Counted from the first letter of the stretch, positions 44,003 through 57,359 are shown. The stretch is 64,000 nucleotides of DNA from Liquidambar formosana (GCA_039720395.1 CM077831.1:19584982-19648981); one strand, 5' to 3'. The notes: generated from the sequence alone by a model not told the origin. Numbers and translations are program-made.

Positions 44003-44359
44003 ATATCAAGATCATCAAAAATTTGGAGTTAGGTGCCTTAAATAATTTCTATATCATCTAGTAGATGTTTTTATAATATTAATTACAATTGTTGCATGTG
44101 TTGCACATGCATCATGTTTGCCCTATTGCTAGTGTGTGTGTGTGTATATATAGATATATATCTATGTATGTATGTATGTTACATATCAAGATCAACAGGA
44201 ATTTGGAGTTAGGTGCCCTAAATAATTTATACAAATTATATCACCTACTAGATTATTTCTATATCATCTAGTAGATGTTTTTATAATATTAATTACAATT
44301 GTTGCATGTGTTGCACATGCATCATGTTTGCCCTATTGCTAGTGTGTGTGTGTATATAG

Positions 44360-44394
<35 letters not shown>

Positions 44395-44570
44395 TGTGAC
44401 ATATCAAGATCATCGGGAATTTGGAGTTAGGTGCCCTAAATAATTTATACAAATTATATCACCTACAAGATTTTTTTATAACATTAATTACAATTGTTGT
44501 GTTGCACACACAACACGTTTTGCCCCGTTGTGTGTGTGTGTGTGTGTGTGTGTTCAAGCGCTCTTTGTGG
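44003..44570. repeat. Three-copy ~180-220-bp tandem repeat with embedded microsatellites
   Basis: The block 'atcaagatcat...atttggagttaggtgcc.taaataattt' starts near 44007, 44184 and 44402. Each is followed by 'taattacaattgttg...' and a (TG)n/(TATG)n run of differing length. Units 1 and 2 share 'catcatgtttgccctattgctag'-type sequence. Slippage at the microsatellites explains the length differences. Confidence 0.9.
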
Positions 44571-44620
44571 ATATGCAATACCAATCATGATCATTCAGGA
44601 CAATAATTTGCCGGTTCGTG

Positions 44621-45900
44621 ATCAACACGAACAGTTGTGATCGGCGTTACATATGTAGCTGTTGAGCACCTAAATATCACCATATATATAGATAGTCCTT
44701 CTATTATCAAATGCACTTGATGTAATTTTACATCAATTCAAATGTACTCCAAAACTCTTACGTGCGACTTGTATTTGGCCAAACCAACCGTTGGATTAAA
44801 TTTAATCTAATATTAAGAGCTGTTTCGTTCGAAAAGTCCATAAATGAGCGATTGTTATTGATTAAAAAATATACGTTTTAGATCATATAACAATCAATTT
44901 CAGATCAACTTAATTTTTGACATTGAACGCCTACATAAGAGACTATTTGATTCAACAATTGGATTCACAAAATACAAATCGATCACTAGGTAGAGTTTTG
45001 GAGTGAACCATACCTGATATTAACTAATATCATGTGCACCTAACAATAAAAGAATTATATATATATGTATATATATGTATGTTTTCTTATATATTGACAC
45101 GAGTTGATTTTTTTATATTAACCCCATACATTTAAAAATTATATGGTATGCATAAGTGCATTGTACTATACAATCTACACAAGCATGGAGTACGAAGCAC
45201 ATAGTAGCTGATAAGAATAGGACTTTTATATATATAATATCATATCACTAGTTCCTGAAAATTGTTAAGTAAATAATATAAGCTTCGTGGAAAGAAAGTA
45301 TGACTTCTTCCAACCACTAGAGCAACCCCTTGCAGCTTCTTAATTATAATAATCTCAGGGATAAATTAATCATTGAGGAAATTTAATATGAACCCATAGA
45401 CTTTAATATATGATACAAAAGCCCCCTAGATTAAAGGGGTACACACCTAGAATTCCTAAACTATAAAACCAGACATAATGTACTAAATTATTATTCTTTT
45501 TAATGCATGTTAGGATGCCCTAAACTATTGAGTAGTGACACTGTTAACAGAAGATGCAAATTAACCATCTTACTCTTACGTGTTATAATAAAATTTGGGG
45601 GAATTATAGATATATAGGTCCAGCCAGGGACAAATAATTAGTTAGTAATCATTTTAGTTAAGTTAGTAGTCTTGTCATGAACTGTATCTGTTTGCCCTTG
45701 GACCTATTTGTATTTCTACCATAGAAGTTTATAGTATAAAATTATTTTTTTATTTTTTTATGTCAAACGATAAAAGAATAATCGCTCACACACACTCATA
45801 CGAAGTCGAAACTAAAACATCTGTATACCTCACATCATATTGTGATAGAATGTAGAATATGCCATTAGCCAAAGGAGTTTGCTTATAAAATTGCTATTTG
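44621..45900. other. Unassigned AT-rich sequence
   Basis: No supported gene. 45380-45610 resembles the style of MULE or MITE ends ('aaactataaaacc', 'cctaaactattg') but no inverted partner was identified. Confidence 0.45.
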
Positions 45901-46102
45901 AACATGCTGAAAGGACAAAACAACATTAAAGCTTTAGACACTAAAAATGTGATGGTGACGCTACGAGCAAAAAGTAAGATTAACCAATTTATGGTGGACG
46001 AGCAAAAAGTATCCTGACTTTAATGTGCAGGGGCCGACTAATTTATTATATTTTTAAATATAAATATTTGCAGAGCACATTATACTTATAGAAATCACTT
46101 AA

Positions 46103-46402
46103 GACTTGTTTGATTGTCCAAGGTAAGATTAAACAATTTAAGAAATTTTACATAATATTAAAGACATATCCTATCATCTTGAATTAATAAATTTAAAAAA
46201 ATAATAATCATCATCACAAATAAGAGTGACAATTCAAAATAGTGGTATTTCTTAAATTTCTTAAAATAGATTTTATGACATCAATTACAATAATAACTAT
46301 AACATTTTAAAATATTTTAATTCAAGATGATAGATTTATACCTTTAATCATATATAAATTTTCTTGAATTATTTAATTTTGAATTAGACAACCAAACAGG
46401 CC
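46103..46402. mobile_element. 300-bp MITE with ~60-bp terminal inverted repeats
   Basis: Left 'gacttgtttgattgtcc...aacaatttaagaaattttac' and inverted right 'ggcctgtttggttgtct...aaataattcaagaaaatttat' are clearly related over about 60 bp. The 'tgtttgg' ends suggest a Harbinger/Tourist or hAT MITE. The target duplication is not clear. Confidence 0.75.
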
Positions 46403-47365
46403 GTTACTATTTATTTTTGTTTCTTGTTTTATGGGGTATGGCGAGAGCTAGTATTCCAAATCATTATATTTAAATTAATCCCTCGTGATGCAAAAGATAG
46501 CTATAAATTTGTGTATTCGATAGTGAATAAGCAAAAATCCAAACTTGGAATCTATATCTTAATCTTAGACAAAATTACTTTGAGAAATATAAGATTTTAA
46601 AAATTTTAAAAAAAATTTTTAAAAGAAAAAATCAACTATAGTACCAGGTGAAATACCAAATATTTCTCATACACCTATTTGCGAGACTTATACTCCAAAA
46701 CATTTCAAAGAAATCCAGGGAGCATTGTTGTCACAAGAAACACTTTGGAAAAATGAGATGTTTTCTTATGAGAAATGTTCCTGGCAATATTTAGGTAATA
46801 TACCTTTCACATTATAGTAATCAAGCGTTTTCTTGGTGCTTACTGCTACTTATATAATGCATCATATTAATATGTACTCCATACCACACTTTTTGTTTAT
46901 ATTTTTTTGTAAGGTTCTTCAATGGAGTCAAAACATTTTTGAGTGGCTACTTCACTCATCTATTTCACCTATATTCCCCTCATCCACCCATATGTGGTAG
47001 GTTTTTTTTTTATTTTTTCATGTCAAGCCTCACGTGATTGCTTTCACCTGTGCACTTTTAATACATAAGGTAAATGATCAAAGATATATGATAAAAAGTG
47101 GATGAAGTAGGGAGCATCTTATACAGATCATTAAGAGAATATTTTGGGCTAAAACCTCTACGAAAGTAAACCTTAAGATACCATAATCATTTAAATTTAT
47201 TTTTTTTTAAAAAAATGAAAAGTAAAAAGTGAGTGAAGTAGTATTTTCTTTCTTTTTGAATCAAGCTTTCCTATTTTTTAGGTGAGCTCGTGGCTCCCAG
47301 AGTGATAAGTGATAACTATAGTTTTTCTTTTTCCTTTTCTTTTGAGGGAATCTTAGATTGGTTAG

Positions 47366-47651
47366 ATTTTTTTTTTTTTCTTTTTTTTTGGCTAAGTGAA
47401 AAGGCGAAGTGGGGCGACCAACAATAGCAATCCACTCTTAGGCGTTATCATAGGAGCCTCTACCCATTGAAGATTGTCTGGTTTGAACCATAACTATTGT
47501 CCAAAGGGCTAGCCCATCACCTTAGTATCACCAAAAGTCTAGTGGGTACACAATTGGCCAAAATGGAAAGGGGTTTAAAGAGGGTACTACGCCTCGAACC
47601 CACAACTACTTGAAACCAAAGCCGTCACCACTAGGTTATCACCCTCGGTGG
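47366..47651 (-). mobile_element. tRNA-derived SINE, minus strand
   Basis: Read on the minus strand the element starts near 47651 with a polymerase III A box (gataacctagtggtga, complement of 47625-47640). A B box follows (gggttcgaggc, complement of 47591-47601), then a ~220-bp body and an A-rich tail (T runs at 47367-47390). The flanks tcttagattggttag (47351-47365) and tcttaaattgatcag (47652-47666) are an imperfect 15-bp target duplication (12 of 15). Copies A and C have the uninterrupted site, confirming insertion. Confidence 0.88.
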
Positions 47652-48473
47652 TCTTAAATTGATCAGCTTACACGAAAACAATTATACTTAGTAGTCATTG
47701 TTAGACTGTCAGTTGAGTTAGTAGTCATTTACTAGGAAGTTAGTAACATCTTGTATTTAATTGTAAATATTTTTCCATAGCCTTATCAATCTAAAATTCC
47801 CCCTTCAAACTATGGTTAAAATTCAAGAAAGAAAAGCAAAGAGACTTGCAAGACTTCCGCCCGAAATCTCCCATCCTCTTTTCTTATTATTTATTTATTT
47901 ATGTATTTAATTTTGGCGGCAGGAAAATTTCCCATCCATTATAACAGCCAGCATACAACAAAATACTCCGTATATAAAACATCATTAATAGTGAAGACTA
48001 AGATTAGTACGTTCTCACTTCATTGATACTTCTCTTAATCGTGAAGATTAAGGTCGGTTCAATCAGAAATCACTTTCTTTGTTTTTTTTTATATATGTTT
48101 ATTTAAACGTTATGCTTTCCAAAAACACATATTTATCTCATTTTTTCCAGCACCCTGACTGTAATCTTTCGTAATTGCCAAGTCAGCACGATCGGAATTT
48201 CTGTCACAAATATAATTTTTATAAGAAAAGACCTTACTCCCAACTCCCAAGTCTCCTGATTAATTAATATATTATATATATATATAACGGAGGAATGGTC
48301 CTCCTGTAGCTGCAACGCGTCAGGTCTTTTGTTTTTCTTTTTTCTTTTCTTTTTTAAAATAAGCTGTCAACTTGCTACAACTTAACTATATACATACGTG
48401 AAATGACTACTAATTTATTTTGTTTCGTATTACATTAAAAGTTGATCACTAAAACGTAATTTTTCCAAGAAGT

Positions 48474-48620
48474 TATTTTTAGTGACTTTTGAGAAAATTG
48501 CTTTTTTAGTGACCACTTTACATTTTAACACCAAAAAAAGGTTTTTCGAGGTGACTTTTGAAGAAATTGCTTTTTTAGTGACCACTTTCCATTTTAACAC
48601 CAAAAAAAAGTTTTTTCGAG
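48474..48620. repeat. Two-copy tandem duplication (~83 bp)
   Basis: 'gtgacttttga.gaaattgcttttttagtgaccacttt.cattttaacacc' type sequence is present at about 48481 and 48559. A poly(T) tract follows at about 48659-48682. The rest of 48266-49394 shows no gene. Confidence 0.75.
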
Positions 48621-51600
48621 AAAATTGATGGCCGTTTTAATCAAAGTATTGGGAGGCCTTTTTTTTTTTTTTTTTTTTTTTTACCCTTCTCTTTGCTGGT
48701 TTTGCTTATTGACAATTTTTTTTTCCCCAGGTGTGAAACCTTTACAGTGAGACTATTGCAAACATCTTGACTCAATTAATTCTCATTTTGCGAAGGGTTG
48801 AATGTAAAGATTTTAGACATTTTGAATGTTGTGAAATGTGTTACAAATGTAAATTGGTTGAATTATCTGTGCATCCCTTTTAATAAAAAAATCCTTCTAT
48901 CCTATGTTGAGTTCTTTTTCTTTTTCTATATCTACATTTGATTTTTTTCGTTCTTCCAAATGCAAGGCCTTCAGCAGTTAGTACATCAATAGTTAAATTT
49001 TCTCACTATTAAAGACATAGTATCTCTATTATGTTTAGTAATTTTATAACTCTTTTATTATTGAGAGAGATTAAATAATTTAACCTTATAATAATTTATT
49101 TGTAGCACAGCAGGGGAGAAGAAAGAGGGTAAAAGAGAGAAGTGGGAAGAGAATAGAAAAAGAATATTAACTTATGTATTTGTACTATTCTCAAGAGAAG
49201 ATTATCGTATTCTCTCTTTTCTTTTTTATTTCTTTTTTTTTTTTTTTTTTTTTTTTTTGGTCTTCTAACAACTCTATTCTTAACCGATTGCCTACCAAAA
49301 TGTAAAAAGTGAGATCCACGTGTTGATACAATGGGGCGAAGGTTAGGACGCGGAGGTCAGAACGACTGACCTTAGCACTCCCCTAAGAACAAAAACCTTT
49401 GAACATGCTGAAAGGACAACCAACAATAAAGCTTTAGACACTACCATGAGATGGTAACGGTACGACAAATACTCCAAAAAGTTTCAAAGAAATCCAAGAG
49501 GCATTGATGTCACAAAGAAACACGTACTTTGAAAAAATGAGATGTTTTCTTGTGAGAAATGTTCCTGTCAATATTTAGCAGGAACATTTAGGTAATAGTA
49601 TATTTTTTTCTTTATTTTTTTGCCAAGCAATAAGGTGTTCAAATTGATTAATTGATGCTCCCCATGTGAGGTCATCGTCTTATGAAATTGTTAATGCTTA
49701 GATTAATAACCCTGGTTGATGACTAACCAAGAGATATTGGTTGGTTTCGAATACTGAATGTCGGAGTTTACATGTAACTCACCCCTTTACCATCAGGTAA
49801 TATCTCTTTCACATTATAGTAATCAAGCGTTTTCAGCTAGCTTGGCTGGTGCTTACTACTCCTTATATAATGTATCATATTAATATATACTCCATACCAC
49901 AAATTTTTAATTTTATTTTTTCCTAAAGTTCTTCAATTAAGTCAAAATATTTTGCATGTTCACATTTCTTTTTTGAGTAGCTACTTCACTCATCTATTTC
50001 ACTTGTATTCCCCTCATCAACCCATATGTGGCAGTTTTTTCCTTTTTTCATGTCGAGTCTCACATGATAATTTTTACTTACCCATTTTTAATACATAAGG
50101 TCTATGATAAAAGATAGGTGATAAAAAATTGATAAAATAGGAGGTGTTTGTGTGGGTCTATGGCGTCTCACATGAATCGTTAGGAGAATTAGATTGAAAC
50201 CTTAGCCGTAGTAAACCTTAGGATACACATAATCATTAATAATAAATAATAATAATAAGTGGGTGAAGTAGTTTTGAATCAATCTTTCCTATTTTTTAAG
50301 GTAAGCTCATGGCTCCCCAAAGTGATGAGTGATAACTATAGTTTTTCTTTTTCCTTTTCCTACGAGAGAATGGGAATCTTAGATTGGTCGGCCTACATGA
50401 AAATAATTATATTTAGTAGTCACTGTCAATTGAGTTAGTAGTCATTTACTAAGAAGTTAGTAACATTTTGTACTTTCCCATAGCCTAATCAATCTAAAAT
50501 TCCCCCTTTTCCTCTTGGTAAAACTGGTAAACTATGATTAAAACCCAAGAAAGACAACCAAAGAGACTTGCAAGACTTTCGCCCCAAGTCTCCCATCCTC
50601 TTTTCTTTTTATTTTTTAATTTATTTTTTAATTTATTTTTTTTTTGGCGGTTGGAAAATTTTCATTCATATTTAGTCTTAATTGAGAAGACAAGGTCTTT
50701 TTCTATTTTGGTATAAGTGTGAAGAGTAAGGTCCATGTAATCAAAAATCACCTTTTTTTTAAATATTTTTATTTAAACACTATACTTTCCAAAAGCACGC
50801 GTATTTATCTTATCTTTTCCAATACTTTGACATGTAGTCTTTCATAATTGCCAAGTCAGCAAGATCTGAATTTTGTGTCACAAATATAGTTCTTATAAGC
50901 AAAGACCTTACTCCCCAAGTCTCCTAATTAATCAAAGTTTAATCGCCCTTAGCCATCAGAAAATTTGAGGTAGTTGGAGATGTCTAATTGTGTGCATATA
51001 TATATATATATATGATTAATTTATCTCCTATTAGGCGCCTAATTTATCTCCTATTAGGGCGCCATATAATTAAATGTATGAAATGTGGATGCGGCATTTT
51101 TCCCTTATACGTCTATTGCTAACTAAGTCAATAACACGAGACCGCCGTCCAACGACTGCCAAAGGTCAAGTGGGTTAGGTTAGACCACCTTTTTTTTTGT
51201 AATTATTATTGTGGGACCGCTTGTATTATGACATACACATAATTACGTATGATTTTACTTTCGCTCGATCGGAAAAATTATATTTATACGTACTTTGTCT
51301 ACCGGTTATGTATATACACCCACTGATGTGTAAGTGGCATTTTTAGAATTAAAGTTTTTTTTTAAAAAAGAAGGTCATTTATATTATTAAAAATAAAAAA
51401 AACTAATGCCGACAACGTAGATGGATTCGATGGATGTGACACTGCTCTTCGATTCATAGAGATAAGGACCACCCCATGTTGATATGTCATTAGAAAGACT
51501 TTGTCCTGGCAATGTGCAGGCCTAAGTCTTGCTTATAATGTGATGTTTGCGGATGTGATGGGTGGAATTTCACGTTAACAAACTAAGTAGCCACCCAGGG

Positions 51601-51689
51601 TTTTGAATTTAATTACCTAGTTTATTACCTTTTTAAAATAAAAATAATAAAAATAATAATTAGAATCTTAGGAATAGTAGGAGAAAATA

Positions 51690-52010
51690 TGATGTCATGT
51701 AATTAGGGGACCTATTAGGGAAGCTATAGTAACGGTAAACATCGTTAGTTAGAAGCAGTTGCATTTAGGTTAGATGGTTAGTCTTTGGTTAGATTTCTAT
51801 AAGTAGTGATTTGGAGACTATTAGAGTTAGTTAATGATCAGAGTTTTTCATAAACAGAATTTTATCTTTGGATTGAGTATTTTCTTACTCTTTCTTGGCT
51901 CCCAAACAACCATATTTTGTTGTAATCCATAAATTTCTCTCTTGTATTTCAGAATTGTTAAATGAAAAGTGTGATTTGTTGTTTCTAAATGCATCATTTG
52001 GTATTAGAGC
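51690..52010 (+). mobile_element. LTR remnant with primer-binding site (in copy C)
   Basis: TGATGTCATG...AAATGCA (51690-51993) carries an internal TATA-like 'tctataagtag' and is followed by TGGTATTAGAGC (51999-52010), a one-base variant of the initiator-Met primer site. Homologous to 1440-1759. Confidence 0.65.
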
Positions 52011-52723
52011 TTCCGTCGAACCTCCTATGGTGTGAGTTTGGTTCTACTTTTCTTCTTCTTTCAGTCATAGATGTTGTTCTTATCCCATCCGTAATTGTAA
52101 CTTGTTACATCCTAATCGAAGCATGTTAGGGTTCGAAATTTTACCATTAAAGTGCTCTTTTATGATTATTATTATTAAAAGAGCAATATGCATCATCAAG
52201 CCTCGATCCAAGCATCCAAACTACGTTGGCACCCTAGAAGGCTATAACCTTATGTCTATTTCTAACAATACTTAAAATCAAAGTGACATAGTTGATTGAA
52301 GATGAGTTGTTTTCATAGTTATCAAGACCAGATCAGATATATCAGAACAGACAGTCCAATCGGTAAACCGGTGAATTAAACCTGTGCTCAATTCCAGTTC
52401 AATTCAATCATCAAATCGTATATGCATTTAAACCTAGTGTAAACTACTTAAACCAACCATTAGTCTGACTGCTATAAACTAGTGAATCGGACTCTTGCTT
52501 CGGTTCAATTATATCACCAAATCGAATATGCATCTCAACTGGCCTTAAACCACCGTACACCACTTAAACCAACCATTATTCACTCGAACTATTGCAAACC
52601 AGTCCAACCAACAAATTCTAGCTGGACTAGCCTTGTGTATAATTAAAGATAAAGATACTCCTTGGTAATCAGCAGAATGATGTATATAAAGAAGGTAATG
52701 CGCCTCTTCATGCAAATCATATA

Positions 52724-53000
52724 CTCTCTCCATTCCTAATTGACTGTCCCCTTTGAAAAAATACGTTTTTTTAGAAAACCCTATTAAATACTTGCACATC
52801 AATATATATGTTTCAACATTCTAAGTTTGCCTTCAAGAGTACAAAATATTAGAAATTTAAAAATAAAAAAAATAAAAAAATAAAAAAAACCTTTTATTTA
52901 AGGAAATGAAATAAAAAGAATTATGGACTTTTGGAATGTGACAATAATTTTGAAATGTCTCAAAAAGGAAAAAATGCCAATAATTTAGGAATGGAAGGAG
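52724..53000. mobile_element. Stowaway-like MITE (copy C)
   Basis: Ends ctctctccattcctaa and, inverted, ctccttccattcctaa, bounded by TA on both sides. Orthologous to 2464-2749. Confidence 0.65.
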
Positions 53001-53208
53001 TATCTAATATATTACACAACGTTTCATAAATTGAAACCCTGGTTACCATATCAACAAATTGTTTAAAATTATGTACCTTTTTTTTGCATTTCTCTCCGAG
53101 AGCTTTCTCGTGGGAGTGTTTGAGTCTTGTCTTGTACAAGCTTGAGTCTCTTTGAGAGTTTCTTCTTGTAAGAGTTCTGGGTATTGGTTTTATGTTAGAG
53201 AAGACTAG

Positions 53209-54396
53209 ATGGAAGAAGATTGGAATGATCTAATGAAAAGGCTCGTGCTAACGAAAGAGGAAAAAGACGATGTTGATGTTACAGAAGCCGTGCAGAAAAT
53301 AGGTCAGGTGGAGGATCGATTCTGTCTTATTGGGAAGATGCTTTTGGAAAGGCCTTTCAATGCTGAAGCCATGAAAACCACCTTGAAGATGATTTGGCGG
53401 CCTGCCAAGGGTCTAAATATCACAGAAATAAGCTAGAATCTTTTTCTTTTTCAGTTTTATCATCCACTGGATAAGCGACGAGTGCTAGAAAATGGGCCTT
53501 AGAGTTTTGATAAATATCTTATGCTTTTAAAGGAGTTTGAAGGTGGTGTACAACCCCCTAATATTTTATTAGAAGAGGCAATGTTTTGGGTGCAGGTCTA
53601 TAATTTACCACTTAATTGTATGACGAAAGAGGTGTGCGAGATGATTGGAAACAAGCTAGGAGTTTTTGTGGATATGGAACAAGGGGAAAAAGGAATGTAT
53701 TAGGGTCGGTTCTTACGGATTCGAGTTCGTCTGAATATGTACAAGCCGCTTAAGCGAGGGGTTACAATTAAGTTGGGAGACAAATCTTTGTGGGCTTCTA
53801 TTAAATATAAACGACTTCCAACTTTTTGTTATTATTATGGTAAATTAGGCCATGCTAAGAAGGATTGTAAGCAACGCTATAGCGCCGGTGAAACCAGTAA
53901 TGATGCTTCGAAGCAATATGGCGCTTGGCTAAGAGTAGAAGAGTCCACACAATCTCATAGTTGGAACCGTGGATCGAAATAACATCGGCCGCCTGCTGAA
54001 GGGCGGCGAGTGAGGGTCATTACAGACGGATATGGTAAAGCAACGGCTAAGGACGACGATAGGGTAGCAACAGGGGCCAAGGTCGGGGGATCTGACATAG
54101 GAGCAGGAGGGTCATTTAATCAGGTTTCTACTAATCCGACGGTAAACGCGAAGGAGATAATTGCCAAGGATAATGGTAATTTTTTCGCTCATGATCTGGA
54201 GGCTAATAACGATTTGGAGAGGGCAGGGAGAATCTTTATTTAAATCTCAGCAGAATAGGAGTGTGGGAGCGATTCAAGGGGAGGGAAGCAGTGATGTGGT
54301 TATTGAGGAAAGTCATGGAGTAATTGTAGGCCTCCATGATACGCCTAATGACATTTCGCCAAAGGATAGGTTAGGCGATTCTCAAGGGGACAGTGG
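53209..54396 (+). pseudogene. LINE ORF1 (DUF4283 + CCHC-type knuckle), first part
   Basis: It starts MEEDWNDLMKRLVLTKEEKD, typical of plant LINE ORF1. The DUF4283 RNA-binding fold follows (RFCLIGKMLLERPFNAEAMK, TLKMIWRP, then FWVQVYNLPLNCMT and the YKPLKRGVTIKLG block). A knuckle reads FCYYYGKLGHAKKDC. The second Cys of C-x2-C is replaced by Tyr, so zinc binding should be lost. Stops interrupt the frame at about 53434, 53500, 53701 and 53980. ORF1 coats LINE RNA in related elements. The ORF continues after the inserted Copia element, with highly basic and stop-rich sequence at 60831-61296. Confidence 0.85.
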
Positions 54397-55471
54397 TGAA
54401 ATTCCGATTTTACCAAGCCTACAATACCTAGAAGGGGGTTAAATAGGTATTATGTATAAATCTTACAAATTTTGATTTCAAGACAATTAATCTCTTTTAT
54501 CACAAATAAATCAGTCTCACAGCAAGCATAAAAAACAAGTAATAATGGCACAAAAGATTTTTTACGTGGAAAACCCTAGATGGGAAAAACCACGGGACCT
54601 CGTCCAGTTGAAGCTAATCCACTATGAAAACAACGAGTACAAGACACACGTACAGACCACACAAGGACTCATGCAGTTGTCTTCACTCCCACAATCACAC
54701 ACTATCAATCTCCATCGTCACGGCTTTGGTCGCAACCAACTTCTTTCACAACGATGCCTTTAATCACGAACTCGCAAGCTCGATCATCGTCGCAACAGTC
54801 TCATAATCATCCAAGGTTGTGAATGGTGTGTGATTTGAAGGTCTCTAGAGCATGTATGTGAAAACCTAGGTTAAAGTGCTCTAGAGAGGTTTTGAGAAGA
54901 TAAGCTTTAGAAAACCTAATTGGGAAAGTCTTGCTTCACTTTCTCAATGATAAAAGACTCTATATATATATTCTAAGAAACTCCAAGTGGTTGCACCATG
55001 TTTTAATATTAAAAAAGCAAGTTTTAAAACTTTAAAAACTGTTTTTTACGAGCCTGGATCGATCCGAGGTCATGCCGGATCGATCCACGTTGACAGAATC
55101 AAAATTGCATTTCTAGAGCAATATGGATCGATCCATCTAGGTAGTAGCAAAATCTGCATTTTTAAAATATCATGGATCGATCCGCATAAGCCATGGATCG
55201 ATCCACCTAGGCAGAAAAACCTTAGAAGCTAAAAATTCTTTTTCAAAACCATTTTTATAAATAAAGAAATATTAAAAATTATTTGAAATTATTTTTAAAC
55301 ATTAAAACTCAGGCTTCTATAGTCACTTACCTTTCCTAAGAACAATTGTGAGTCGAAACTTTAAACTCCACGCCTTATCTCAACTTTGCAACTTCACCAA
55401 TCTTCAATCAACCCAAGATTCAACCATACTTTAGCACAGAATATGACAACATTAAAAACATGGACCTAACA
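54397..55471 (-). repeat. 3' LTR of the Copia element (left copy)
   Basis: Carries five perfect GGATCGATCC palindromes starting at 55056, 55077, 55125, 55174 and 55195. One unit present in the other LTR is missing. A TATA-like tatatata block lies at about 54961-54970. Confidence 0.9.
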
Positions 55472-57359
55472 ATCTCCCCCTTTGGCAATTCCGTGATAAA
55501 ACCAACCTAAATCTCGATATGAGATAAAAGACCTATTCCCAAACCACAAAACTGAACAAGTCCTAAACTCACTATGAGAATTACAACTCAATAAAGAAAT
55601 ATTACATGGAAAGAACCAACGACTATACTAAATCTCATACTCAACCTATCAACCTGTGATCTGTGATCTTCAAACAAGAATAAACAATATCCAAGCATAA
55701 TATCACAAAAATAGATTAAAAACTCAATACTCAGTGAAATTCTATTCTCGCCCAAGCGTACAGATATTCTCCCCCAAGCATACAAACTCAAAACTCTTTT
55801 CCCCCTTGCATATAAACTCAAACTCAAAACTATTCTCCCCCTTTTTGTCATGAATTGACAAAGGAAAGTACACATATAAAAGAATGAAACCACATTAGAG
55901 GGAAGTCAAAGAATAGCAAGAAGAACCAAGTGAATTCATTAATCAAACTTAAGGACATCAGATAAGCAGAGAGATGAAAACATCAAAATAACACCGAAAG
56001 ACCTAAGCATGACTTCATGTAGCCTAAAAGAGCTAACACAAGACTAACAAGAGAAAGAAATCCTAAACTAGGATCCAATCTCAACACCACCATCATCAAC
56101 ATCCTCAACTCAAGAGACAAAAAGATATTAAAAAAATGTACTCAAGATGAGGGCACAAGAGATAACAACTCGTATTCACTCTAACAAACATTCTTAACTC
56201 CCCCTCAAATAAGGCACAAAAAGAAATTAAAAAAAACAAAAAACAAAACAAAACATGCGCACTTAACAATACAATGACATGTGAGAGTGTTCCACAAATA
56301 TAGAAAAAGAACTAAAATTGAGACACCATCCCACAATAAAGAAGCACATGAGTCATTAAAGATATAATAGCAAATTATCAATAAAGTCTTTCACACTTAT
56401 GCACGATTAGAAAAGTTATTCAAGAAATTTCACATGCTAAGTGTATAATGCACTGATAACGCCAACGGAGTCGGTTAGCAAAACTACTCATGCTAACCAA
56501 AGTCTAATAATTTCAAAGAAAATAAAGAAAAAGAATTCAAACCATGTTAGAATCGAAAAGATTGCTTTTCACCCTTTGTAATGTTTTCTTTTTCTTTTGC
56601 TATGAGCTTTGGGAATTATTTTGTAGGTATCAAGTTTTGTAGCTTTCTCATATTTTTCATTTTTATTTTTTATTTTTTTATTGAAGCTCAACATCAATAT
56701 TTTTTATTATCAACATGATAGTTTTTACACTTTTATGCAGCCATCCCTCTTCATGAATTACCTCACGTTAGCTTCGGACAACGCGAAGGTAGCCCTTTTC
56801 ATGAGACATAGGGATATGCATAACATATAGGTCATTCAAATTCTAGCATCCCAAGAAATTTTCAGACATAGATTTAACAATTCATAAAATTAGCCTAAAA
56901 ACCCCAAAGTCATATGTCAGTGGTGCAGTGTAAAGTGTATAGCATGTAAATTCAGAACTATTCCACTAAGTGTGCTTAAGAGAGTGAGACTAAATATCAA
57001 ATTTATCAATTTATAAATTTCAACTCAATATGACAATCACAAAGGATATAGTCTCAACATTTTAGTACAAATCATATATAAGTAAAACACACAACTAGCC
57101 AAGAATAGCAAAGCATACAAGAAAATCTTTTTGGTTTTTCTAAATTTTTCATTTTTTTTTTAATACTAATGAAAAAATAAAAACAAATAAACTCCAAAGA
57201 AAAACAAAAACACACACAAAAGTAATAAATCCAAAATACTCCATAACTCTAGGAACAGCATGAATGACATAGAGAAAAGATCACACCTAGAGCACTATGG
57301 ATAATTTAAGGTCTTTACGGACCATAAGTAGTTTAATGTCATTTCGGACACAAGCCAAC
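55472..57359. other. Copia interior without pol
   Basis: AT-rich with no enzyme motif on either strand. Clusters of 'ctccccc/ctcccccaag' near 55477, 55768, 55800 and 55826 read as several polypurine-like tracts on the minus strand, a feature reported for Sireviruses. Confidence 0.65.

Larger units (their letters stand above)
45901..48265. repeat. Large interspersed duplication, copy B (partial)
   Basis: Collinear with 49395-50980 (copy C) and, from 47080, with 1-700 (copy A). It contains two insertions absent from C: about 700 bp at 45970-46680 including a 300-bp MITE, and a SINE at 47366-47651. Similarity ends near 48265, so the LTR remnant and Stowaway parts of the unit are missing here. 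Confidence 0.82.
49395..53040. repeat. Large interspersed duplication, copy C (most complete)
   Basis: Copy C aligns with copy B over its first part and copy A over its second part, giving a unit of at least 3.6 kb. It holds an LTR remnant and a Stowaway-like MITE. Its right end coincides with the start of the LINE at about 53040. Non-coding. Confidence 0.85.

Noticed and set aside
45380..45610. Possible MULE/MITE terminus
   Set aside because: The style of sequence is suggestive but no inverted partner or target duplication was found.
47591..47640. Possible tRNA gene (A and B boxes)
   Set aside because: Box spacing, A-rich tail and target duplication show a tRNA-derived SINE, and no tRNA cloverleaf can be supported.
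54987..55232. Open frames through the GGATCGATCC region of each LTR (also 60317-60583)
   Set aside because: Non-coding U3 repeats that happen to be open; the same words are palindromic on the DNA level.
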